Origin: Polaromonas sp.
GTDB lineage: Bacteria; Pseudomonadota; Gammaproteobacteria; Burkholderiales; Burkholderiaceae_C
Assembly (NCBI RefSeq): GCF_029945895.1
Contig: NZ_JAQSDL010000090.1
Coordinates: 93,339 to 157,338 of the forward strand
Reading direction: 5' to 3'
Length of the DNA: 64,000 nucleotides
Numbering within the stretch: the stretch's first letter is position 1; the number at the start of each line of letters is the position of its first letter. Shown in pieces: positions 1 through 7,702 of the stretch. The position numbers were made by a program, and so were the translations under genes. The notes below the pieces were generated by a model. That model did no database searches, was not told the DNA's origin, and was given only the letters and a program-made list of their open reading frames with translations.

Positions 1-133
1 CTTCCGCATCGTCTTCCTGCCGCATGAGGAAGACCTGCGCGAGGCGATTGGCCGGATTGCCAAATTCCTCGAAAGCCGCAGGAAGAACATGCAGCCGGCC
101 AGCGCGCCGGTCGCCGAATCCCTTCTGAAATGA
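1..133 (+). CDS. C-terminal end of an aminotransferase (partial)
   Basis: An open frame enters from the left edge and stops with TGA at 131-133, giving 43 residues that begin FRIVFLPHEEDLREAI and end in SLLK. The HEEDLREAIGRIAKFL stretch resembles the last helix of class I/II PLP aminotransferases of the AlaC type, which commonly precede hom in Burkholderiales. The catalytic part lies outside the window, so the assignment rests on this tail and on gene order. The stop is 10 nt before the hom start, so the two are probably co-transcribed. Confidence 0.55.
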   Translation, partial: FRIVFLPHEEDLREAIGRIAKFLESRRKNMQPASAPVAESLLK

Positions 134-143
134 CCCGAACGAC

Positions 144-1481
144 ATGACATCAATGAATCTGAAACCGATCAAGGTAGGCCTGCTGGGCATGGGCACCGTG
201 GGCAGCGGTGTGTTCACCGTTTTGAAGCGCAACCAGGAAGAAATTTTCCGCCGCGCCGGCCGCAGCATCGAGATCGCCATGGTGGCCGACCTCGACACCG
301 TACGCGCGCAGGCGGCGGCCGGTGCCGGCGTGACGGTGGTGGCCGATGCCCGGGCCGTGATTGCCAACCCTGAGATCGACATCATCATCGAGCTGATCGG
401 CGGCTACGGCATTGCCCGGCAACTGGTGCTGGAAGCGATCGCCGCGGGCAAACATGTGGTCACGGCCAACAAGGCCCTGCTGGCCGTGCACGGCACCGAG
501 ATTTTTGCGGCCGCGCACCAACACGGCGTGATGGTGGCGTTCGAGGCTGCCGTCGCCGGTGGCATTCCCATCATCAAGGCGCTGCGCGAGGGCCTGACGG
601 CCAACCGCATCGAATGGATTGCCGGGATCATCAACGGCACGACCAATTTCATCCTCAGTGAGATGCGCGACAAGGGCCTGGACTTCGACGTCGTGCTGAA
701 AGAAGCGCAGCGCCTGGGTTACGCCGAAGCCGACCCAACCTTCGACATCGAAGGCGTGGACGCGGCGCACAAGGCCACCCTGATGTCGGCGATTGCCTTT
801 GGCATCCCGGTGCAGTTCGACAAGGCTTACGTCGAAGGCATCACCAGGCTGGGCGCGCAGGACATCAAATATGCCGAGCAACTCGGCTACCGCATCAAGC
901 TGCTGGGCATCACCAAGCGCACGGCCAGAGGCGTCGAGCTGCGGGTGCACCCCAGCCTGGTGCCGGCCAAGCGCCTGATCGCCAATGTCGAGGGCGCCAT
1001 GAACGCCGTGATGGTGCAGGGCGATGCCGTCGGCACCACCCTGTATTACGGCAAAGGCGCCGGCAGCGAGCCGACCGCCAGCGCGGTGATTGCCGACCTG
1101 GTGGACATCGCGCGCCTGCACGGCGCCGAGGCCGCGCAGCGCGTGCCGCACCTGGCCTTCCAGCCGCAGTCCATGAGCGACATGCCGGTGCTGCCCATGA
1201 GCGAGGTGGTCACCAGTTATTACCTGCGCCTGAATGTGGCCGATGAGGCCGGCGTGCTGGCCAAAGTCACCGGCATTCTGGCCGAGGCCGGCATCAGCAT
1301 TGACGCGATGCTGCAGCGCGAGGCCGACGAGGTTGGCGGCGAAGGCTCGACCCACACCGACCTGATCATCCTGACGCACGACTGTGTCGAGGCGAAGATG
1401 AATGGAGCCCTGGCCCAGATGCAGGCGCTGCCGACCGTGCTCTCGCCCATCACGCGCATCCGCAAGGAAGAACTGGCCTGA
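144..1481 (+). CDS. hom: Homoserine dehydrogenase
   Basis: This enzyme reduces aspartate semialdehyde to homoserine with NAD(P)H, the branch point to threonine and methionine. The 445-residue product has the Rossmann motif GLLGMGTVGSG (residues 12-22), TANKALL (107-113) and the family signature ADPTFDIEGVDAAHK (196-210). A C-terminal ACT domain from about residue 360 (YYLRLNVADEAGVLAKVTGI) suggests feedback control by threonine. Length and domain order are those of monofunctional bacterial Hom. An alternative ATG nine bases downstream (153) would remove three residues; neither start has a strong SD. thrC follows on the same strand. Confidence 0.96.
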   Translation: MTSMNLKPIKVGLLGMGTVGSGVFTVLKRNQEEIFRRAGRSIEIAMVADLDTVRAQAAAGAGVTVVADARAVIANPEIDIIIELIGGYGIARQLVLEAIAAGKHVVTANKALLAVHGTEIFAAAHQHGVMVAFEAAVAGGIPIIKALREGLTANRIEWIAGIINGTTNFILSEMRDKGLDFDVVLKEAQRLGYAEADPTFDIEGVDAAHKATLMSAIAFGIPVQFDKAYVEGITRLGAQDIKYAEQLGYRIKLLGITKRTARGVELRVHPSLVPAKRLIANVEGAMNAVMVQGDAVGTTLYYGKGAGSEPTASAVIADLVDIARLHGAEAAQRVPHLAFQPQSMSDMPVLPMSEVVTSYYLRLNVADEAGVLAKVTGILAEAGISIDAMLQREADEVGGEGSTHTDLIILTHDCVEAKMNGALAQMQALPTVLSPITRIRKEELA

Positions 1482-1490
1482 ATATGTACA

Positions 1491-1553
1491 GCCCCCACGT
1501 TCACTACGTTCTCTGCCCCCCGAGGGGACGCTCATTGCCCTACGGGCGGCCGG
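1491..1553 (+). repeat. CCCCCGAGGGG-type dispersed repeat
   Basis: The hom-thrC gap begins GCCCCCACGTTCACTACGTT, followed by TGCCCCCCGAGGGG and a GGGCGGCCGGGCG tail. The same layout recurs inside moaE (5476-5560) and, reversed, at 51412-51500, with a related form at 46519-46586. It contains the small palindrome CCCCnGGGG and has no coding potential of its own. Confidence 0.7.
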
Positions 1554-1560
1554 GCGAGCA

Positions 1561-2988
1561 ATGAAGTATTTATCGACCCGCGGCCACGCGGATCGCAAGC
1601 AGTTCTGCGAAATCCTGCTCGAGGGCCTGGCGCCCGACGGTGGCCTGTACCTGCCTGAGACCTATCCGCAGGTCGATGCCGCCATGCTGGAGAAGTGGCG
1701 CGCCATCTACCGCGACTCGGGTTACGCCGACCTGGCTTTTGAAGTGCTGTCGCTCTACATCGACGACATCCCGGCCGCCGACCTCAAGGCCATCTGCGAG
1801 AAGACCTACACCGAGGAAGTGTTCGGCACCCAGGAGATTGTTCCGCTGCGCCAGCTCGAGCCCGGCCTGTATCTGGAGGCCCTGTCCAACGGCCCGACCC
1901 TGGCCTTCAAGGACATGGCGATGCAGCTGCTGGGCAACCTGTTCGAGTACGAACTGGCGCGCCGCGGCGAAGAGCTCAACATCCTGGGCGCCACCAGCGG
2001 CGACACCGGCAGCGCGGCCGAATACGCGATGCGCGGCAAGAAAGGCGTGCGCGTCTTCATGACCTCGCCGCAGGGCCGCATGAGCCCCTTCCAGCAGGCC
2101 CAGATGTTCAGCCTGCAGGACGCCAACATCCACAACATCGCGATCGAAGGCGTGTTCGACGACTGCCAGGACATCGTCAAGGCCGTGTCCAACGACCTGG
2201 ATTTCAAGCGCAAGTACAAGATCGGCACGGTCAACTCGATCAACTGGGCCAGGCTGTTGGCGCAGGTCGTCTACTACTTCGCAGGCTATTTCCAGGCGAC
2301 CACAACAAGTGATCAGCGGGTCAGCTTCACCGTGCCCTCGGGCAACTTCGGCAACGTCTGTGCCGGCCATGTGGCGCGCATGATGGGACTGCCGATTGAA
2401 AAGCTGGTGGTCGCCACCAACGAGAACGACGTGCTCGACGAGTTCTTCCGCACCGGCGTGTACCGTGTGCGCGCCAGCGCCGACACGCATGAAACCTCCA
2501 GCCCGTCGATGGACATTTCCAAGGCCTCGAACTTCGAGCGTTTTGTGTTCGACCTGCTGGGCCGCGACGCCACACGCTTGGCCGACCTGTTCGGTGCGCA
2601 GCTGTCCACGCAGGGCCGATTCGATCTGAGCGGCGACACGACCTTTCAGTCGGCCGCCCGGCACTACGGCTTTGCCAGCGGCAAAAGCACCCACGCCGAC
2701 CGGCTGCAGACAATTCGCGACACCTACGCGCGTTTCGGCACCATGATCGACACCCACACGGCGGACGGCCTGAAAGTCGCGCGCGAACACCTCTCGGCCG
2801 GCGTGCCCATGATCGTGCTGGAGACCGCCTTGCCGATCAAGTTTGCCGCCACCATCGAGGAGGCGCTGGGCCAGTTGCCGCCGCGGCCCGCCCGCTTTGA
2901 AGGCATCGAGGCCCTGCCCAAACGTGTGCAGCTCATGCCGGCCGATGCGGCGGTGGTGCAGGCCTACATCGCCAGCCATGTGGACTGA
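1561..2988 (+). CDS. thrC: Threonine synthase
   Basis: PLP enzyme converting O-phosphohomoserine to threonine. The 475-residue protein starts at ATG 1561 (MKYLSTRG), the usual family N-terminus; the open frame extends upstream only through the repeat in the intergenic gap. The PLP lysine is K117 in SNGPTLAFKDMAMQ, and the phosphate-binding loop is ATSGDTGSAAEYA. The N-terminal domain and long length match the ThrC1 class of proteobacteria. It follows hom and completes the threonine branch. Confidence 0.95.
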   Translation: MKYLSTRGHADRKQFCEILLEGLAPDGGLYLPETYPQVDAAMLEKWRAIYRDSGYADLAFEVLSLYIDDIPAADLKAICEKTYTEEVFGTQEIVPLRQLEPGLYLEALSNGPTLAFKDMAMQLLGNLFEYELARRGEELNILGATSGDTGSAAEYAMRGKKGVRVFMTSPQGRMSPFQQAQMFSLQDANIHNIAIEGVFDDCQDIVKAVSNDLDFKRKYKIGTVNSINWARLLAQVVYYFAGYFQATTTSDQRVSFTVPSGNFGNVCAGHVARMMGLPIEKLVVATNENDVLDEFFRTGVYRVRASADTHETSSPSMDISKASNFERFVFDLLGRDATRLADLFGAQLSTQGRFDLSGDTTFQSAARHYGFASGKSTHADRLQTIRDTYARFGTMIDTHTADGLKVAREHLSAGVPMIVLETALPIKFAATIEEALGQLPPRPARFEGIEALPKRVQLMPADAAVVQAYIASHVD

Positions 2989-3045
2989 ATTGGCCTGCAG
3001 CCCTTTTCCCATGGGCGTGAGCAGCTATATTGTTGATAGCAAATC
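2985..3045 (-). repeat. Dispersed ~60-nt repeat (TAGCTGCT family), copy 1
   Basis: Read on the minus strand this is TTGCTATC AACAATATAGCTGCT, then CACGCCC, then AAAAGGGCTGCAGGCC. It matches the layout of at least 12 other copies in the window: GCTATT-n-ATAGCTGCTnGCGC-n-AAGGGCTnnAGGC-T-rich. It starts at the thrC stop codon and fills the gap before mobB. Confidence 0.7.
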
Positions 3046-3066
3046 AGGATTGGCCAAAGACAGTTT

Positions 3067-3600
3067 ATGAACGTTGTTGCATTTGCCGGTTATTCCGGAT
3101 CGGGAAAAACCACCCTGGTGGAAAGCCTGATTCCCGCGCTCAGGCTGCGCGGTTTGCGGGTGTCGGTCGTCAAACACGCCCACCACAGCTTCGACATCGA
3201 CCAGCCGGGCAAGGACACGTACCGCCACCGCCAGGCCGGCGCTTTTGAGGTGGTCGTGGCCTCGGACAACCGGCTGGCGCTGATGCGCGAGTTCGAGCAG
3301 CCGCGGGCACTTTCGGTGCACCACCTGATCGCCGAGCTGTACGAGGGCGTGGACTGGGTGCTGGTGGAGGGTTTCAAGAGCAGCGACCTGCTCAAGGTGG
3401 AGGTCTGGCGCGCCGACTCCGGCAAACCGGCGCGTTACCCGGACGACGATTTTGTGGTCGCGATTGCCACCGACTCGCCGGACCGCCTGCCCGAAACCAC
3501 CCTCAGGCCGGTGCTGGATTTGAACGACCCCGATGCTGTCGCGGGCTGGTTGATCGAGAATCAGGAACGATTTGTCTACTGCGCCGAGTTGTATGCATGA
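3067..3600 (+). CDS. mobB: Molybdopterin-guanine dinucleotide biosynthesis adaptor MobB
   Basis: A 177-residue GTP-binding protein of the MobB family, which assists MobA in attaching GMP to molybdopterin. The P-loop GYSGSGKTT is at residues 8-16, followed by the MobB-typical VVKHAHHSFDIDQPGKDT(Y/W)RHRQAG segment and the LVEGFK motif near residue 100. The stop overlaps the moeA start by four bases (ATGA), which indicates translational coupling. It opens a molybdenum cofactor block. Confidence 0.92.
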   Translation: MNVVAFAGYSGSGKTTLVESLIPALRLRGLRVSVVKHAHHSFDIDQPGKDTYRHRQAGAFEVVVASDNRLALMREFEQPRALSVHHLIAELYEGVDWVLVEGFKSSDLLKVEVWRADSGKPARYPDDDFVVAIATDSPDRLPETTLRPVLDLNDPDAVAGWLIENQERFVYCAELYA

Positions 3601-4859
3601 ACGCTTCCGCCGCCTCCTCCGAAAAACCTGCGACGCGCCCGCCGCTTAAGGCCCTCGACGAGGCACTGGCCGAACTGCTCGGCCGCGCCGTGCCACTGGC
3701 CGGCAGCGACACGGTGTCCACCTTCGACGCCGACGGACGGGTGCTGGCCGAAGACGTGGTTTCGGCGCTGCAGGTACCGCCTGACGACAACAGCGCCATG
3801 GACGGTTACGCGGTGCGCAGTACCGAGATGGCCGACGAAGGCGTGGTGCTGCGTGTGTCGCAGCGGATTGCAGCCGGCAGCAGCGGCAGTGCGCTCGAGC
3901 CAGGCACGGTTGCCCGCATTTTTACCGGCGCGCCGATTCCGGCCGGGGCCGACGCGGTGGTGATGCAGGAAGACTGCGTGCCGCTCGCCGACCGCGAAGG
4001 GTATGTCAGTGTCCGCCAGCTTCCGCGGCCCGGCCAATGGATTCGCCGCGCCGGCGAAGACGTCACGCGCGGAGCCACGGTGCTCTCAAAAGGGGAGCGT
4101 CTCACGCCCGCGGCGCTTGGGCTGGTGGCCAGTATTGGCATGGATCGGCTGCAGGTGGCGCGGCGCCCGCGGGTGGCGCTGTTTTCCACCGGCGACGAAC
4201 TCGTGATGCCCGGCGACGTGGCGCCTGCGCAGATGCGGCCCGGCGCCATCTACAACTCCAACCGGTTCTTCCTGCGTGCCCTGCTGTTGCGTCTGGGCTG
4301 CGAGGTCAGCGACCTGGGCATCGTGCCGGACAAGCGTGAAGCCACGCTGGACGCGTTGCGCAGCGCCAGCCAGGCGCATGACCTGATCCTGACCAGTGGC
4401 GGCGTGTCCGTTGGGGAAGAGGACCACATCAAGCCGGCCGTGCAGCAGCTCGGCTCGCTCGACCTCTGGCAGATTGCCATGAAGCCGGGCAAGCCCTTTG
4501 CCTATGGCCGCGTCGGTGCTGCGCACTTCATGGGACTGCCGGGCAACCCGGTTTCCAGCTTCCTGACCTTTCTGCTGCTGGTGCAGCCCTTCCTGCTCAG
4601 GCTCCAGGGGGTGACGGATGTTGCTCCAAAGTCGATAGCGGCTACCGCCCATTTCACCTGGTCCCGGGCCGATAAACGCCGTGAATTCCTGCGCGTGCGG
4701 CACAACACCGCTGGCGGGCTGGACCTGTTTTCCAACCAGAGTTCGGGCGTGCTGACTTCGGCCGTCTGGGGTGACGGCGTGGTGGACAACCCGTCGGGCC
4801 AGACCATCGCGCATGGCGACACCGTGCGTTTCATCGCTTTTTCACAGTGGCTGGCATGA
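3597..4859 (+). CDS. moeA: Molybdopterin molybdenumtransferase MoeA
   Basis: MoeA inserts molybdate into adenylated molybdopterin. The 420-residue product has the N-terminal MoeA linker/domain 1-2 region (DNSAMDGYAVR, about 61-71), the MoCF-binding core with LTSGGVSVGEEDHIK and GLPGNPVSSF, and a C-terminal MoeA domain IV. Length is normal for the family. The start overlaps mobB. The stop codon TGA at 4857-4859 is now also the left target-site duplication of the inserted element that follows. Confidence 0.96.
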   Translation: MNASAASSEKPATRPPLKALDEALAELLGRAVPLAGSDTVSTFDADGRVLAEDVVSALQVPPDDNSAMDGYAVRSTEMADEGVVLRVSQRIAAGSSGSALEPGTVARIFTGAPIPAGADAVVMQEDCVPLADREGYVSVRQLPRPGQWIRRAGEDVTRGATVLSKGERLTPAALGLVASIGMDRLQVARRPRVALFSTGDELVMPGDVAPAQMRPGAIYNSNRFFLRALLLRLGCEVSDLGIVPDKREATLDALRSASQAHDLILTSGGVSVGEEDHIKPAVQQLGSLDLWQIAMKPGKPFAYGRVGAAHFMGLPGNPVSSFLTFLLLVQPFLLRLQGVTDVAPKSIAATAHFTWSRADKRREFLRVRHNTAGGLDLFSNQSSGVLTSAVWGDGVVDNPSGQTIAHGDTVRFIAFSQWLA

Positions 4860-5095
4860 ACCTAGATTCCTCAGTTGAACGCGCCCGAGTGGGTCCTTGG
4901 TGGCGCGTCTGGCAAGGCGTGACAACGCGGCAGGCTACTGCCTGCAAGGCGGAGCAACGCAGTCAGGCGTGGCGTCAAGGGCTCAATCGGGTGCGTAGCG
5001 CTACCGCCCAAATGGTGACGGTGTTCGTGTCTGAGGAAGTGAGTGTTTATGCGGCTTGCCCAGCGATTACAAGCGGTCAACTGAGGAATCTAGGT
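4860..5095 (+). mobile_element. 236-bp MITE-like element with 19-bp terminal inverted repeats
   Basis: The left end ACCTAGATTCCTCAGTTGA (4860-4878) is the exact reverse complement of 5077-5095, and the match continues after one mismatch. The element is flanked by TGA on both sides (4857-4859 and 5096-5098), a 3-bp target duplication. Inside are hairpin-forming stretches (GCAGGC TACT GCCTGC at about 4929-4944; imperfect outer arms) and no credible gene. Removing the element plus one TGA restores GCATGAAGATC, an ATGA overlap of moeA stop and moaD start. The transposase family that mobilised it is not identifiable here. Confidence 0.85.
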
Positions 5096-5346
5096 TGAAG
5101 ATCACCATCAGGTATTTCGCTTCCGTGCGTGAAGCCATCGGGCAGGGCAGCGAGCAGATCGACACCCTGGCGGGCAGTTTGGCTGCCTTGCGCGACGAGC
5201 TGATGACGCGCGGCCCGGCCTATGCCGAGGCGCTGGCGCGCGGCAAGTCGGTGCGCATGGCGCTCAACCAGGTCATGAGCGACGAGTCGGCGGCGCTGAC
5301 GGACGGCTGCGAGGTTGCGTTTTTCCCGCCGGTGACCGGGGGCTGA
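5095..5346 (+). CDS. moaD: Molybdopterin synthase small subunit MoaD (TTG start from the inserted element)
   Basis: Ubiquitin-like sulfur carrier of molybdopterin synthase; 83 residues ending in PPVTGG, the thiocarboxylated Gly-Gly tail. The family N-terminus KITIRYFASVRE is preceded here by TTG at 5095-5097, made of the last base of the inserted element plus the duplicated TG. GAGGAA (5083-5088), inside the element's right terminal repeat, lies six bases upstream and fits a Shine-Dalgarno. A longer in-frame ATG at 5056 would add element-encoded residues and is less likely. moaE starts one base after the stop. Confidence 0.88.
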   Translation: MKITIRYFASVREAIGQGSEQIDTLAGSLAALRDELMTRGPAYAEALARGKSVRMALNQVMSDESAALTDGCEVAFFPPVTGG

Positions 5347-5347
5347 C

Positions 5348-5908
5348 ATGAGCCCGCGGGTCCACATCCAGACGGCGGATTTCAATCTCGCGCAGGAAGT
5401 CGAGCGGCTGCGCGCGAACGATAAACGCGTCGGCGCCGTGTGCACCTTCACGGGCACCGTACGTGACCGCAATATGGCCCCCACGCTTGTCGCTTCGCGT
5501 ACTTCGCTGCCCCCCGAGGGGGCTGAACTTGCTCGGGGCGGCCCGTCGCTGCGTTCGACGGCTGTGCCCGAAGTGCTTTCCATGGAGCTTGAGCACTACC
5601 CCGGCATGACGGAAAAAGCCATCGAAGCCATGATTGACGAGGCCATGGTGCGCTTCGATATTTTTGGCGCCCGCGTCATCCACCGGGTCGGTCTGCTGCA
5701 GCCGCTGGACCAGGTGGTGATGGTGGCGGTGACCTCGGCACACCGCGGCGAGAGTTTCAAGGCCTGCGAGTTCCTGATGGACTACCTCAAGACCCAGGCA
5801 CCGTTCTGGAAAAAAGAGCAGACGCCGGAGGGGGCGCGCTGGGTCGATGCGCGAGTCAGCGACGACGCGGCGCTGGCCAGGTGGGGCATCCAGGCCTCCA
5901 ACGTTTAG
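5348..5908 (+). CDS. moaE: Molybdopterin synthase large subunit MoaE with an in-frame repeat insertion
   Basis: Catalytic subunit transferring sulfur from MoaD to precursor Z. At 186 residues it is longer than the usual roughly 150. The start (GAVCTFTGTVRDRN, to residue 42) and the rest (ELEHYPGMTEKA, VTSAHRGESF, MDYLKTQAPFWKKE, RWVDAR) match MoaE well, with the lysine-rich active-site segment kept. Between N42 and L81 lie about 29 extra residues, encoded by a repeat that also occurs between genes. In E. coli MoaE this stretch is a short loop, so the insertion may be tolerated; activity is not proven. Confidence 0.93.
   Translation: MSPRVHIQTADFNLAQEVERLRANDKRVGAVCTFTGTVRDRNMAPTLVASRTSLPPEGAELARGGPSLRSTAVPEVLSMELEHYPGMTEKAIEAMIDEAMVRFDIFGARVIHRVGLLQPLDQVVMVAVTSAHRGESFKACEFLMDYLKTQAPFWKKEQTPEGARWVDARVSDDAALARWGIQASNV
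5476..5560 (+). repeat. CCCCCGAGGGGG-type repeat inside moaE
   Basis: The sequence GGCCCCCACGCTTGTCGCTT, then TTCGCTGCCCCCCGAGGGGG and CTCGGGGCGGCCCG, is the same element type as 1491-1553 and 51412-51500. Here it lies within the moaE reading frame and is translated as roughly MAPTLVASRTSLPPEG onward, without a stop or frameshift. The right boundary is approximate. Confidence 0.75.
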
Positions 5909-5929
5909 ACGCCCCAGGGTTCACATACC

Positions 5930-5987
5930 CCGTTCGGGCTGAGCCTGTCGAAGCCTTGCAGCCCTTCGACAAGCTCAGGGTGAACGG
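5930..5987. repeat. REP-like inverted repeat
   Basis: CCGTTCGGGCTGAGCCTGTC at the left pairs with GACAAGCTCAGGGTGAACGG at the right, separated by GAAGCCTTGCAGCCCTTC, so the unit folds into a long hairpin. A second copy is at 30352-30424. It sits between the convergent ends of moaE and the MarR gene and could act as a bidirectional transcription barrier. Confidence 0.8.
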
Positions 5988-6006
5988 ATCTGACCGAGCA
6001 GCTTGC

Positions 6007-6501
6007 TCAGGCTTCGGTGCGGGCTTTCTGGTCCGGCGGCACAAAGGCGGCGCGAGCGTCGTTTTCCAGCCCTTTGGCCAGCAGCTGCAACAGCTCCACC
6101 AGCTGAGCCTGCTGGGCCTTGCTCAGTGGTGCCATCAGGCGGTCGTAGGCCCGGTCGGCCGGTTCCTGCGCCTGCTGGAGCAGCTCCAGCCCTTCGGCCG
6201 ACAGCGACACCGCCAGATTACGCCGGCTCGCTGGCGCCGGTGCTCGCTCTATCAGGCCCCGCGTTTCGAGGCCGCGCAGCACGCGCAGCACCGTCACTTT
6301 GTCGAAGCCCAGCGCGCGCGCCAAAGTGGACTGGTCCAGCCCCGGGGTTGCGCGCAGCACACTGAGCACGCCGAACTGTGCCGGCGTCAGCCCCACGCTG
6401 CGGCATTCGTCCTCGAAAACCGCGGTCGATATCTGATGCGCCCGGCGCAGCAGGAAGCCGGGGCGCGCGTAAAGTTGGGTCAGGTGATGGAAGGCGGGCA
6501 C
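6007..6501 (-). CDS. MarR family transcriptional regulator
   Basis: A 164-residue winged-helix regulator. The core LTPAQFGVLSVLRATPGLDQ, then LARALGFDKVTVLRVLRGLETRGLIER and the wing APASRRNLAVSLS, are typical of MarR. The start is GTG at 6499-6501. It is divergent from a TctC gene, with a near-perfect palindrome between them (6578-6593), so it likely controls that gene and the downstream flavin monooxygenase. Such regulators usually respond to an aromatic ligand; which one is unknown. Confidence 0.9.
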   Translation of the reverse strand: MPAFHHLTQLYARPGFLLRRAHQISTAVFEDECRSVGLTPAQFGVLSVLRATPGLDQSTLARALGFDKVTVLRVLRGLETRGLIERAPAPASRRNLAVSLSAEGLELLQQAQEPADRAYDRLMAPLSKAQQAQLVELLQLLAKGLENDARAAFVPPDQKARTEA

Positions 6502-6577
6502 GGCAGTAAAAAGTTCTCGTCAGCAGGTTGATCTAAGGGAATTCATGGATTGTGCCTTGTCGCTGCAAGCCAATAAT

Positions 6578-6593
6578 GGTTAGCATGCAAACC
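6578..6593. promoter_or_regulatory. Candidate MarR operator palindrome
   Basis: GGTTAGCATGCAAACC is a 16-bp inverted repeat (GGTT-n-GCATGC-n-AACC) with one mismatched pair. It lies 15 bases before the TctC start and about 77 bases before the marR start. Position and symmetry fit a MarR dimer site; binding is inferred. Confidence 0.55.
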
Positions 6594-6607
6594 TAAAAGG
6601 ATGTTTG

Positions 6608-7612
6608 ATGCAGATCAGTATTTCTCCACGTCGCAGGCTCGCAGTCAAGCTGGGGCTCCTGCTGGCGGCTGCCGGCGCCAGCGCGGGTGTTCTGGCCCAG
6701 GGCGCCCAGGCGCCGGTCCTGCCGCAGGCGCCGATTCGCCTGATCGTGCCTTTCACGCCGGGAACCGGCATTGACCTGATTGCCCGCACCGTGGGCCCGC
6801 GGCTGTCCGAGCGCCTGGGGCGGCCGGTGGTGGTGGACAACCGTGCCGGCGCGTCCGGCAACATCGGCACCGAGGCCGTGGTGCGCGCCGCGCCCAACGG
6901 CTCGACCTTGCTGGTGACGGTCAACACGCTGGTGATGAACGCCAGCCTCTACCCGCAGCTGACTTTTGATCCGGTGAAGGACCTGACCCCGGTGACGCTG
7001 ACCAGCTGGGGCCAGCTGCTGCTGGTGGCCAACCCCAAGACCGGTTTCAAAAGCGCTTCGGACCTGGTGGCGGCCGCCCGCAAAACCCCGGGCCGCATCA
7101 ACTACGGCTCGCCCGGTGTCGGCACGCCGCACCACCTGGCGATGGAGCTGTTCAAGACCACGGCGGGTGTGTTTGTCACGCACATCCCTTACCGCGGCAC
7201 GGGGCCGGCACTGACCGACCTGCTGGGCGGCCAGATCGAAACCATGTTCCTGCCCATCCACGTGGCGCTGCCGCATGTGAAGTCCGGCCGGCTGGTGGCG
7301 CTGGGGATCGGCAGCGACAAGCGCCACGCGCTGCTGCCCGAAGTGCCGACGCTGGTCGAGGCCAAAGCCGGCAAGGTCAACGTGGACATGTGGTACGGCA
7401 TTTTTGCGCCACCGGGCACCTCGCCCGAACTGGTTGCCCTGTACAACCGCGAGATCCGCGAGATCCTGCTGAGCGACGAGGTCAAAAAGGCTTTCCAGAC
7501 CCAGGGCATGGACCCGACGGGAAGCACGCCGGGCGAGTTCAAAAGCCTGGTCGAGCTGGATGCGAAGCGCTGGGCCGGCCTGATCCAGGCCCAGGGCATC
7601 ACCGCCAACTGA
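6608..7612 (+). CDS. Tripartite tricarboxylate transporter substrate-binding protein (Bug/TctC)
   Basis: Periplasmic solute-binding protein of 334 residues. Start ATG 6608 is six bases after AAAAGGA. The signal peptide is RRRLAVKLGLLLAAAGASAGVLAQ. The mature part has the Bug hallmarks PIRLIVPFTPGTGIDLIARTV, VDNRAGASGNIGTEAV and YGSPGVGTPHHLAMELF. Most Bug proteins are orphans without linked TctAB, as here. The ligand is unknown; the next gene, a flavin monooxygenase, suggests an aromatic or heteroaromatic acid. Confidence 0.92.
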   Translation: MQISISPRRRLAVKLGLLLAAAGASAGVLAQGAQAPVLPQAPIRLIVPFTPGTGIDLIARTVGPRLSERLGRPVVVDNRAGASGNIGTEAVVRAAPNGSTLLVTVNTLVMNASLYPQLTFDPVKDLTPVTLTSWGQLLLVANPKTGFKSASDLVAAARKTPGRINYGSPGVGTPHHLAMELFKTTAGVFVTHIPYRGTGPALTDLLGGQIETMFLPIHVALPHVKSGRLVALGIGSDKRHALLPEVPTLVEAKAGKVNVDMWYGIFAPPGTSPELVALYNREIREILLSDEVKKAFQTQGMDPTGSTPGEFKSLVELDAKRWAGLIQAQGITAN

Positions 7613-7618
7613 TCTGCT

Positions 7619-7675
7619 CCTGAATACATAGCTGGTGGCGCCCGCCCGGCAAGGGCTGGCAGCCATTTTTGTCCA
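7619..7675 (+). repeat. Dispersed ~60-nt repeat, copy 2
   Basis: TGAATACATAGCTGGTGGCG, then CCCGCCCGGCAAGGGCTGGCA and GCCATTTTT. It fills the gap between the TctC gene and the flavin monooxygenase and matches the shared consensus. Confidence 0.7.
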
Positions 7676-7702
7676 TACATCGGGGAAACCCACGGGAACA
7701 CC

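Noticed and set aside
150..1598. Long open frame opposite hom
   Set aside because: High-GC shadow of hom with low-complexity His/Gly/Arg-rich translation and no domain; hom motifs are clear on the plus strand.
4612..4660. Possible extra repeat copy inside moeA
   Set aside because: Only GCTCCAAAGTCGATAGCGGC resembles the family; the AAGGGCT half is absent, so it was not counted.
4847..5098. 83-aa open frame across the inserted element
   Set aside because: Derived from the element's structural DNA; no SD and no recognisable protein.
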